Below are positions 1 to 6,231 of a DNA stretch of 8,207 nt, piece after piece (the first letter of the stretch is position 1; each line of letters opens with the position of its first letter). Source of the DNA: an uncultured Campylobacter sp. (GTDB lineage Bacteria; Campylobacterota; Campylobacteria; Campylobacterales; Campylobacteraceae); contig NZ_CALHIK010000143.1 of the NCBI RefSeq assembly GCF_938030785.1, forward strand, positions 1 through 8,207. Reading direction: 5' to 3'. The position numbers and the translations under genes are program-made. The notes beneath the pieces were generated by a model, which worked only from the letters and a program-made list of their open reading frames with translations, was not told where the DNA came from and searched no databases.

Positions 1-1
1 C

Positions 2-280
2 AGCCTGCGTTTCGGCTCTTCAAAGATCAATATCCACACCCGCGCGGGCGAGTTTGCGCCGTTTGCGGCGCGTCCTATAGCGGGCTCGGCGGATTTTTGC
101 CTCATCTGCGAGGGGCAAAGCGCGCAGCAGCTCAAAACGGAGCTTGAAAGCAAAGGGGCGCAAATAGAGCTTGGCGTCGTGCCTCGCACGGGCGCGCGCG
201 GCGCTATGCAAAGTATCTATCTGCGCGATCCTGACGGCAATCTCGTAGAGCTCGGCGTATATGAAAGCGGTGATAATTAG
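2..280 (+). CDS. VOC family protein (glyoxalase/bleomycin-resistance/dioxygenase fold), 5'-truncated by the window
   Basis: The open frame from base 2 gives the last 92 residues of a protein that ends at TAG. The start of the gene is outside the window; compared with typical single-domain VOC proteins of about 125 residues, roughly 30 residues are missing. The visible part has the pattern LRFGSSKINIH at residues 2-12, a GSADFCLI strand near 29-36, VPRTGARG at 60-67, and the hallmark YLRDPDGNLVEL at 73-84. The Glu in NLVEL (E83) is the usual C-terminal metal ligand of the fold. This pattern matches the subfamily often labelled VOC family virulence protein or glyoxalase-domain GLOD5-like. The exact substrate is unknown, so a specific enzyme name is not justified. 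It converges with the minus-strand unit that ends at 444. Confidence 0.85.
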   Translation, partial: SLRFGSSKINIHTRAGEFAPFAARPIAGSADFCLICEGQSAQQLKTELESKGAQIELGVVPRTGARGAMQSIYLRDPDGNLVELGVYESGDN

Positions 281-443
281 CGCGTAAATTTAAGGACAAA
301 ATTTCAAGCAAAACGCTAAAAATTTAAAAATTTTCCAAATTCTATCTTTCATTAAAGATCAATATTCTGCGGATTAAATTGTTTATCCCGCGGTACGCTA
401 ATTATGTATCGTTTATATATTTTTGAAACCTTATCTTTTATTT
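281..443. other. AT-rich convergent intergenic region
   Basis: This 163-nt gap separates two genes that are transcribed toward each other. It is strongly AT-rich. It contains one short inverted repeat (ATCTTT at 344-349 and AAAGAT at 354-359, loop of four) and runs of AAATTT/AAAATTTT near 319-334. Neither has a GC-rich stem followed by a T-run, so a classical rho-independent terminator cannot be claimed. No gene is seen here. Confidence 0.5.
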
Positions 444-1061
444 TTAGAATTTCATAAATTTGTTCATTTTATTCACTATTATTTTTGCAATATCATAAGG
501 CGGTTTCCAAAATAAATATCCCTCTGTAATATCTATATTTAGCGTATCCAAGAAATATCTTTGCAGCTCATCAAACTCCTTTTTACTATTGATCGTAAAT
601 ACTTCTGAATCGAAACCGTTGCATATCAGCAATTTATCACAAAGTAAGAACCTAGCCGTTTTCTCAAACAGAATATAGCAGACAAATTTAATAATAGGCA
701 TAAGCGACAAGCCCATAATTATAAAAATAAACATATAAAATTTAAAGTTGTATAATGCTACGACGATCATCATGAATAAAGCCAAAATACAAAATTTGAT
801 TCTTACATCAAAGGGCGCAAAATTGGGAATCATGTAAGCATATCTGTAAACGGAGATATTTTTTAACGATATCTCTTTTTCGCATCTAGTTTTATTTTTA
901 AATTCTATTTTATCCCTCATAAAGGTTATTGTTTTTTTGCTTTTTAGAAAGTGCGCCGCGTATATAAGGAAAAATGCGGTACCATAACCTAGTAATATTT
1001 TCATATAAAACCTAAATTTATACTCGCCGTCAAAATTCTGTACCAAAGAACAAATTAACAA
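444..1061 (-). CDS. AT-rich hypothetical membrane protein; C-terminal part of an interrupted gene
   Basis: As an isolated ORF this would be 205 residues from a TTG codon, but that start falls inside a hydrophobic segment and is unlikely. The same frame stays open for 40 further codons upstream to a TAA at 1182-1184. Those codons include a hydrophilic stretch (AGDYDKYPIVVKKIDD) and complete the first membrane span (FWLIALGILLICSLVQ). No ATG or GTG is available in those 40 codons. Further likely spans lie at about residues 20-38, 89-104 and 108-131 of the 205. The soluble loop near 44-72 (ITFMRDKIEFKN...EISLKNIS) and the tail near 138-171 show short beta-strand patterns, possibly a split bacterial PH-like domain, but this is only a guess. 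Codon usage is far richer in A and T than in the neighbouring genes. I do not recognise a named family. Confidence 0.55.
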   Translation of the reverse strand: MLICSLVQNFDGEYKFRFYMKILLGYGTAFFLIYAAHFLKSKKTITFMRDKIEFKNKTRCEKEISLKNISVYRYAYMIPNFAPFDVRIKFCILALFMMIVVALYNFKFYMFIFIIMGLSLMPIIKFVCYILFEKTARFLLCDKLLICNGFDSEVFTINSKKEFDELQRYFLDTLNIDITEGYLFWKPPYDIAKIIVNKMNKFMKF

Positions 1062-1181
1062 AATTCCAAGAGCTATCAGCCAAAACAGATCGTCTATCTT
1101 TTTTACGACTATCGGATATTTGTCGTAGTCTCCGGCTTTGGAATTCTGCCGTAAAGAGCCGCTGTCATTTGAGGTAAAATT

Positions 1182-1562
1182 TTATGGCTCTGCGTTGTTT
1201 TCACAGGTGGAATTTTGATCCGCTTTGGCTTCTAAATTTAAAGCGTCAGGATCGGAATTTAGGGTTTCAGAATTTGAAGCTTCGGAATTTGGAACTTTAG
1301 AATTCGGGGCTTTAGAATTCTGGGTTTCATAATTCGAAATTTCAGAATTCGGGAACTCAGAATTCGAGGCTCCAGGATTCAGAGATTCAAAATTTGAGAC
1401 TTCAGAATTCAGGGCTTCAAAATTTGAAACTTCGGAATTTTTGGTTTCAGAATTTGGGGCTTTAAAATTTTCGCCGTTAGAATTTTGTTCCAAGCCCCGC
1501 TTTGGCTCCTGATGCCGCTTTTGTAGTAGCCTTTTTAATTCCTCAAGCCTGCTTTGATCCAT
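1182..1562 (-). CDS. Hypothetical protein with 16 asparagine-led pentapeptide repeats
   Basis: The ORF encodes 126 residues from an ATG at 1562. It lies 21 nt downstream of the uvrA stop and is preceded by a GGGGG run (1568-1572), five bases before the start, as a possible ribosome binding site. Residues 1-26 are charged and probably helical (MDQSRLEELKRLLQKRHQEP). Residues 27-106 consist of 16 uninterrupted five-residue units of the form N-S/F-E-x-x, followed by an acidic tail that ends in Glu-Pro. It has no signal peptide, membrane span or catalytic motif. The stop TAA is followed in the same frame by the membrane segment at 444-1181, so this is probably the N-terminal cytoplasmic region of a larger membrane protein and not an independent protein. 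Function is unknown. Confidence 0.55.
   Translation of the reverse strand: MDQSRLEELKRLLQKRHQEPKRGLEQNSNGENFKAPNSETKNSEVSNFEALNSEVSNFESLNPGASNSEFPNSEISNYETQNSKAPNSKVPNSEASNSETLNSDPDALNLEAKADQNSTCENNAEP
1245..1484 (-). repeat. 15-bp tandem repeat tract, 16 in-phase units
   Basis: On the coding (minus) strand the unit is AAT TCT GAA or AAT TTT GAA followed by six variable bases. It recurs at an exact 15-base spacing for 16 units with no phase slip. On the + strand this appears as GAATTC or GAATTT/AAATTT every 15 bases, including five GAATTC (EcoRI) hexamers between 1300 and 1410. Because the unit is five codons, gain or loss of units keeps the reading frame. Confidence 0.9.
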
Positions 1563-1583
1563 TCTTGCCCCCGATAAGGCGTT

Positions 1584-4430
1584 TTAACCTCGCTTATTTT
1601 TGCTTGCGCTCTTCATCGCCGCTAGCTCCTGCGCCAAAAATTCTCCCGTGTAGCTACTGGTCTTTTTGAAATCTTTCGCAAGCTTTTCGGGGGTGCCGCA
1701 AGCGACGATCTGTCCGCCGCCCTCACCGCCCTCGGGCCCCATGTCGATAATGTAATCGCAGTTTTTGATGACGTCCAGATTATGCTCGATCACAAAGACG
1801 GAATTCCCAAGATCGACCAGATGGTGCAGCACCGCCACCAAGCGATCTACGTCTGCAAAATGTAGCCCCGTCGTCGGCTCGTCCAGGATATATAGCGTGT
1901 TGCCCGTGTCGGTGCGGCTTAGCTCCTTGGCGAGCTTGACGCGCTGTGCCTCGCCGCCGCTAAGCGTCGTGGCGGGCTGTCCGAGCGAAACGTAGCCGAG
2001 CCCGACGTCCGCGAGCGTTTTTAGCTTTTGATAAATTTTAGGCACGGCTTTGAAAAACTCGAGCGCCTCGTCGATACTCATCGCCAAAACGTCGGCTATG
2101 CTTTTGTTTTTGTATAGAATTTCAAGCGTCTGCGCGTTGTACCTCGTGCCGTGGCAAACGTCGCAAACGACGCTGATATCGGGCAGGAAGTGCATCTCGA
2201 TCGTGATCTCGCCCTCGCCCGCGCATTTTTCGCAGCGCCCGCCCTTGACGTTGAAGCTGAAGCGGCCGATCTTGTATCCGCGCAGCTGCGCTTCCTTCGT
2301 CGCGGCAAAAAGCGCGCGGATCTCGTCCATCACCCCCGTGTAGGTCGCAGGATTGCTGCGCGGGGTGCGTCCGATGGGGGTTTGATCCAGATAGATCACT
2401 TTATCCAAGCTCTCAAGCCCCGAAATTTTAGCGCCCTTTACCGCGTGCACTTTCCTCGCGCGATTTAGCTCCTCAAGCGCGGTAGGCAGTATGGTTTGCA
2501 GCACCAAGGAGCTCTTGCCGCTGCCGCTAACGCCCGTGATGCCGACTAAATTTCGTAGCGGAAATTTTGCGCAAAGGCCGTGGATATTATTGATATTTAC
2601 GTTTTTGATACTTAGCCAAAGCTCCTGCTTGCGGTGCTTTTGGTAGTTTATCTCCTTTTGGTTGTTCAGATACAGCGCGGTTTGCGTATTGCTTTTAAGC
2701 AGATGCGCCACGTCTCCTGCGAATACGACCTCGCCGCCTAGATTGCCCGCCCCCGGGCCGATATCCACGACAAAATCCGCCGCCTCGATCGTCTTTTTAT
2801 CGTGCTCGACGACGATTACGGAATTTCCCTTTTCCTGTAAGCTTCGTAGCGTCTTGATGAGCTTTTGCGTATCGCGCTCGTGAAGTCCGATGCTAGGCTC
2901 GTCGAGCACATACATCACGCCGCTAAGACCCGAACCGATCTGGCTTGCGATACGGATACGCTGCGCCTCGCCGCCGCTGATAGTGCGCGCATCGCGCCCC
3001 AGCGTGAGGTACCCAAGTCCCACGTCTTTTAAAAAAAACAGCCTTTCGTTGATCTCTTTTAGGATCGGCGCAGCGATTTGCGCGTCCTTTTCGCTTAAAT
3101 TTGAAAACCGCTTCTCGTCGCTGAAAAATTCTACGCAGTCTGCGATACTCATATTTATCACGTCGCCGATACCCTTATCTGCGACCTTTACGGCTAGGCT
3201 TTCGGGGCGCAGGCGCAGCCCGCCGCAGTCGGGGCAAATTTTTTCGCTCATATACTCATCCAGATCGCTTTCGTTTTTGAGCAGATCGTAGGCGTATTTG
3301 ATCGCGCCCTCAAATTTACGCACGAGCTTATGTTTTTTCCAGTAAAAATCGATCTCTTTGACGCTACCGTAGAGGATCAGTTTTTTTTGCTCCTCGTTTA
3401 AGTTTGCATACGGGATTTTTACGTTTATGCCGTTTGCCTCGCAAAATCCGAGCAGAAATTTATAATAATAGCTCTTGTTAAATCCCGACATCACCTTGAT
3501 CGCGCCGCCCTCGATCGAGGCGTTTTCGTTGATGATCTTGCCCATATCGAGGCTAAATTTTATCCCTAGCCCGTCGCAGCTCTCGCACGCGCCCTTTGGG
3601 GAGTTAAAGCTAAACGCGAGCGGCTCAAGCGGCTTGAATGAAATTTTACAATCAAAGCACGCCATATGCTCGCTGTAGTGGATCAGGCTCTGCGCAAGAC
3701 CTAGCTCGGCGGCGTTTGCGATCTCCACCTCAAGCTCGCCGAAGCTGAGCTTGAGCGCCTTTTCGACGTCGCTTGCGATACGGATGGAATTTTCCTCGTC
3801 GATGATCGTGCGGTCGATGATGACCTTGATCGAGTGCTTTTTCGTCTTGCTTAGCTCGATCTCCTCGTCCAGCCGCACCAGCACGCCGTCGATCTGAGCG
3901 CGCACGTAGCCCTGCTCGCGCAAGCTTTGCAGCATGTCGGCGAAGCTGCCCTTTTTCTCGCGCACCAAGGGTGCGCCCAAGATCACTTTTGCACCGCGCG
4001 GCAGCTTCATAATCTCGGCGATGATGTCGCTGGAGCTCATCTTTGAGATCGGCTTGCCGCATTTGTGGCAGTGCTGCACCCCAACGCGCGCATATAAGAG
4101 GCGCAGATAGTCGTAAATTTCGGTAATCGTGCCCACCGTCGAGCGCGGATTTTTCGACGTCGTTTTTTGATCGATAGCGATCGCAGGCGTCAGACCGTCG
4201 ATCTTATCGACGTCGGGCTTGCCTACGCGGTCTAAAAACTGCCTCGCGTAGCTGCTTAGGCTCTCGACGTATCTGCGCTGCCCCTCGGCATATAGCGTAT
4301 CAAACGCCAGAGTGCTCTTGCCGCTGCCGCTAAGACCGGTGAAGACGACGAGTTTGTCCTTTGGAATTTGCAAATTTATATTTTTCAGATTGTGTTCGCG
4401 TGCGCCTGTGATGGTGATGAGATCGTTCAT
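1584..4430 (-). CDS. uvrA: UvrABC excinuclease subunit A
   Basis: UvrA is the dimeric ATPase that finds DNA lesions and loads UvrB in nucleotide excision repair in the cytoplasm. From the ATG at 4430 the protein has 948 residues, close to the usual 940 or so. The first ATPase half has Walker A GLSGSGKST at 32-40, a zinc module with C258, C261, C282 and C285, the signature ISGGEAQR at 484-491 and Walker B YVLDEPS ending near 513. The second half has Walker A GVSGSGKSS at 633-641, the zinc finger C733/C736/C756/C759, the signature LSGGEAQR at 823-830 and Walker B YILDEPT near 847-853. Additional CxxC pairs (HCHKCGKP and ICPDCGG) are also typical of the family. An upstream in-frame TTG at 4448 exists, but the ATG is preferred because AGGG sits about six bases before it. 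All key motifs are intact, so the gene should be functional. Confidence 0.97.
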   Translation of the reverse strand: MNDLITITGAREHNLKNINLQIPKDKLVVFTGLSGSGKSTLAFDTLYAEGQRRYVESLSSYARQFLDRVGKPDVDKIDGLTPAIAIDQKTTSKNPRSTVGTITEIYDYLRLLYARVGVQHCHKCGKPISKMSSSDIIAEIMKLPRGAKVILGAPLVREKKGSFADMLQSLREQGYVRAQIDGVLVRLDEEIELSKTKKHSIKVIIDRTIIDEENSIRIASDVEKALKLSFGELEVEIANAAELGLAQSLIHYSEHMACFDCKISFKPLEPLAFSFNSPKGACESCDGLGIKFSLDMGKIINENASIEGGAIKVMSGFNKSYYYKFLLGFCEANGINVKIPYANLNEEQKKLILYGSVKEIDFYWKKHKLVRKFEGAIKYAYDLLKNESDLDEYMSEKICPDCGGLRLRPESLAVKVADKGIGDVINMSIADCVEFFSDEKRFSNLSEKDAQIAAPILKEINERLFFLKDVGLGYLTLGRDARTISGGEAQRIRIASQIGSGLSGVMYVLDEPSIGLHERDTQKLIKTLRSLQEKGNSVIVVEHDKKTIEAADFVVDIGPGAGNLGGEVVFAGDVAHLLKSNTQTALYLNNQKEINYQKHRKQELWLSIKNVNINNIHGLCAKFPLRNLVGITGVSGSGKSSLVLQTILPTALEELNRARKVHAVKGAKISGLESLDKVIYLDQTPIGRTPRSNPATYTGVMDEIRALFAATKEAQLRGYKIGRFSFNVKGGRCEKCAGEGEITIEMHFLPDISVVCDVCHGTRYNAQTLEILYKNKSIADVLAMSIDEALEFFKAVPKIYQKLKTLADVGLGYVSLGQPATTLSGGEAQRVKLAKELSRTDTGNTLYILDEPTTGLHFADVDRLVAVLHHLVDLGNSVFVIEHNLDVIKNCDYIIDMGPEGGEGGGQIVACGTPEKLAKDFKKTSSYTGEFLAQELAAMKSASKNKRG

Positions 4431-4459
4431 TTTCGCCCTTTTGTGCAAATTAATCTTAC

Positions 4460-4465
4460 ATTATA
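4460..4465 (-). promoter_or_regulatory. Probable -10 box of uvrA
   Basis: The minus strand reads TATAAT here, 29 bases before the uvrA ATG, which predicts a leader of about 20-25 nt. The 17 bases upstream are T- and A-rich with no good -35 hexamer, as is usual for the main sigma factor in Campylobacter. No LexA-like operator is visible between the two divergent genes. Confidence 0.6.
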
Positions 4466-4476
4466 GCTCAAATTGT

Positions 4477-4482
4477 TAAAAT
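4477..4482 (+). promoter_or_regulatory. Possible -10 box of the nucleosidase-fold gene cluster
   Basis: TAAAAT lies 22 bases before the ATG at 4505 on the + strand. A second candidate, TTATAG at 4461-4466, overlaps the uvrA -10 box on the other strand. Some + strand promoter must lie in this 74-nt divergent gap, but which box is used cannot be decided by eye. Confidence 0.35.
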
Positions 4483-4504
4483 TGCGCTTTTGGAAGGGGC
4501 GGCG

Positions 4505-5572
4505 ATGATACTAATCTGCACGGCTTTACGCTGCGAAGCCCAAGCGATAATCGAAAGTTTTAAACTTACGCGCAGAGGCGATCTGTTCGCAGGCGAGCAG
4601 ATGCTTCTATACATCTGCGGCGTGAGGTTTGGGGCTAAATTTAAAGCGGGCGCGGAATTTGTTCGCCGCGCCGATACAGACGCGGAATTCGGACGCGAGC
4701 TTCGCGAGAACCAACGCGGCGCGGATCTAAAATTTGAGCTCCGCTCGGACGCGGGCGCGCTCTGCGGCGTCGATGCAGAGGTCGGTTCTGCGCGAAATGC
4801 GGCTGAAAATTTTGAAATTTTAAATTTTGGTTCCACGCAAAATTCAAAGCGCTTCGGCGAAATTTTACTTTCGCGGCGCGTGGACTTTGCGCTAAACATA
4901 GGCGTCTGCGGCTGCGCGGATAAAGACGTGCGGATCGGCGAGGCGTTTTACTTTGACGGCACGACAGCGCAGGAATTTTGCGGCGAGAACGGATCGGAAT
5001 TTTATCGCTCGCAGGTTGGGGAACACAGCGAGCAAGCTCTAAAATTTCAAAACGTTTGCGAACAGGAATTTTGCGGCGCGAGTTTGGACGGCAAGCTGCG
5101 AGCAAATTTAATCTGCGTAAACGAGCCTAAAATTTTAAACGCGGCGGAATGGAGCGGTGAGGCAAATGTCGCAGAGATCGAGGCGTGCGGCGAGATAAAC
5201 GCACAAGCCCCAACGCAAGGAACGAACGGTGCAGCAAATACAAAAAATTTCACGCACGACGCGTCTCAGACTGCGGCACAAAGCGCGACGGGTGGGCACA
5301 ACGACGCGACGAATACCGCAGCGCGCGCAACACAAAATATGCCGTGCACGGCAAAAGACGCTACTAGCAGGCGCGCAAATCGCAGTATCAGGCTTTACGA
5401 TATGGAGAGCGCGCTTTTCGTGAGCGCTTGCGAGCGAGCGGGCGTGCCGTGGGCGATGATGAAGATCGTAAGCGATCATTTGGACGGCGAGCGGCTTAGT
5501 AAAAGCTTCGTCTATGAGCTCGTAAAGGCGCGCCTGCCGCAAATCCGCGCCGCGATAAAGGGCAAAATTTAA
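4505..5572 (+). CDS. Nucleoside phosphorylase / MTA-SAH-nucleosidase-like protein with low-complexity insertions
   Basis: The protein has 355 residues from ATG 4505, with GGAAGGGG (4492-4499) just upstream; an in-frame TTG at 4490 is less likely. The fold is recognised from the N-terminal strand MILICTALRCEAQAI (E11 in the place of the nucleosidase active-site Glu), the core NIGVCGC at 131-137 with DVRIGEAFYFD at 141-151, and YDMESALFVSACERAGVPWA at 298-317 followed by KIVSDHLDGE at 320-329. E301 and D324 are 23 residues apart, the same spacing as catalytic Glu174 and Asp197 in E. coli MTA/SAH nucleosidase, so the catalytic set appears present. The usual size is about 200-240 residues. The excess comes from insertions at roughly 41-123 and 214-294, the latter rich in Ala, Thr, Asn and Gln. 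The family cleaves or phosphorolyses N-glycosidic bonds of purine nucleosides; the substrate here is unknown. Confidence 0.78.
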   Translation: MILICTALRCEAQAIIESFKLTRRGDLFAGEQMLLYICGVRFGAKFKAGAEFVRRADTDAEFGRELRENQRGADLKFELRSDAGALCGVDAEVGSARNAAENFEILNFGSTQNSKRFGEILLSRRVDFALNIGVCGCADKDVRIGEAFYFDGTTAQEFCGENGSEFYRSQVGEHSEQALKFQNVCEQEFCGASLDGKLRANLICVNEPKILNAAEWSGEANVAEIEACGEINAQAPTQGTNGAANTKNFTHDASQTAAQSATGGHNDATNTAARATQNMPCTAKDATSRRANRSIRLYDMESALFVSACERAGVPWAMMKIVSDHLDGERLSKSFVYELVKARLPQIRAAIKGKI

Positions 5573-5574
5573 CT

Positions 5575-5670
5575 ATGAGTGCGTGCGCAAAAAAAACTTG
5601 GCCGAGGGATGAAATTTTAGCCTCGCGCGCCGAATACGACGCGGAATTTGAAGGTATTGCGAAGGCATAG
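5575..5670 (+). CDS. 31-residue small ORF between the nucleosidase-fold and membrane genes
   Basis: An ATG two bases after the upstream TAA opens a 31-codon frame (begins MSACAKKTWPRDEIL, ends EGIAKA) that closes at TAG 5668-5670. The TAG merges into the AGGAG ribosome binding site of the next gene. The peptide is hydrophilic and charged, with no membrane segment. The tight spacing on both sides suggests translational coupling. AAAGGG in the end of the upstream gene lies about 12 bases before the ATG, farther than ideal. I do not recognise the peptide, and chance cannot be excluded at this length. Confidence 0.45.
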   Translation: MSACAKKTWPRDEILASRAEYDAEFEGIAKA

Positions 5671-5678
5671 GAGAAACG

Positions 5679-6158
5679 ATGAAAATAAAAGGCTCTTATC
5701 TGTGTTTTGCGCTCTTAGGGTTCGCATGCGTCGCGGCTTGCGCGTATGCCGCGGCGGATCTGTTTGCCGATCTGCCCTCGCTAGTCTTTTTAGCCCTTTT
5801 GCTCGCATTTGCCTGCATCGGGCTATGGCTAAAAGATGCCCTAATAGGCGCGCGCTACCTATTTTACTGCGTCTGCGTGCAACTGTTCTTTGCGGCGGCC
5901 ATATTCGCCGCCCTCAAATTCCCCGCCATGGCGCAGTTTGTGCGCAGTGCGGAGATAGGCACCGGCGGCACCGGCATACCGCTAGGCATCGTTCTGCTCG
6001 TGCTGCCCGCGTTTTTCTGCGCCCTGCCGTATTACTACCGAACGGGCGTCAAAAAAATCCCGCAAAAGTTCGCACTCGGCGGAATTTTGATCCTAAACGT
6101 CGCTATTACGCTAGCTTACGCCTTCTATTTCGAGCGACTATTCTGTGGCGCGATCTGA
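5679..6158 (+). CDS. Hypothetical five-span inner-membrane protein
   Basis: The ORF encodes 159 residues with a strong ribosome binding site, AGGAG at 5669-5673, five bases before the ATG. Likely membrane spans lie at about residues 7-27, 33-50, 58-79, 99-118 and 131-150. Short basic loops include RTGVKKIPQK at 121-130. The second and third spans are joined by LKDALIGAR. No transport, enzymatic or lipoprotein motif is evident. An apparent lipobox-like Cys near residue 21 lies inside the first span and is not convincing. It is probably co-transcribed with the two genes upstream, since no terminator is seen between them. I do not recognise a named family and assign no function. Confidence 0.8.
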   Translation: MKIKGSYLCFALLGFACVAACAYAAADLFADLPSLVFLALLLAFACIGLWLKDALIGARYLFYCVCVQLFFAAAIFAALKFPAMAQFVRSAEIGTGGTGIPLGIVLLVLPAFFCALPYYYRTGVKKIPQKFALGGILILNVAITLAYAFYFERLFCGAI

Positions 6159-6197
6159 AATTTCAACGATTTTCAGTGACGGCACGCGAAATTTAAG

Positions 6198-6203
6198 TAT
6201 AAT
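6198..6203 (+). promoter_or_regulatory. Probable -10 box of the SPL-family gene
   Basis: TATAAT with a preceding AAG lies 29 bases before the ATG at 6232, inside a 73-nt intergenic gap. No clear -35 is present. The gene's ribosome binding site is GGAG at 6224-6227. The same gap holds a short inverted repeat (CTGAAA 6155-6160 and TTTCAG 6171-6176) with no T-run, so it is not called a terminator. Confidence 0.55.
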
Positions 6204-6231
6204 TTGCAAAATTTAAACGAAGCGGAGCAAG

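Larger units (their letters stand above)
444..1562 (-). pseudogene. Probable single gene (repeat region plus membrane domain) interrupted by one in-frame TAA
   Basis: The ATG at 1562 and the stop at 444 are in the same frame, and the only interruption across 373 codons is the TAA at 1182-1184. Both sides look coding: a helical and repeat-bearing N-terminus upstream, and a 40-codon extension that completes a membrane span downstream. One base change at that codon (for example AAA or CAA to TAA) would explain the break. Alternatives are a sequencing error, stop-codon readthrough, or re-initiation on a non-ATG codon. The unit follows uvrA closely and is presumably co-transcribed with it. Confidence 0.55.

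Noticed and set aside
344..359. Inverted repeat ATCTTT/AAAGAT as a terminator between the convergent genes
   Set aside because: The stem is short and AT-rich and has no adjacent T-run on either strand.
4431..4504. SOS/LexA operator controlling uvrA
   Set aside because: No CTG-N10-CAG type or similar dyad is visible in the divergent gap, and Campylobacter is not known to carry LexA.
4803..4850. NFEILNFGSTQNSK in the nucleosidase-fold protein resembles the NFExL pentapeptides of the repeat ORF
   Set aside because: No five-residue periodicity is kept there; the resemblance follows from the common AAATTTT words.
5648..6196. 182-codon + strand frame overlapping the membrane protein
   Set aside because: Its translation is arginine-, histidine- and cysteine-rich with no coherent pattern, whereas the 5679-6158 frame has a strong ribosome binding site and regular membrane spans.
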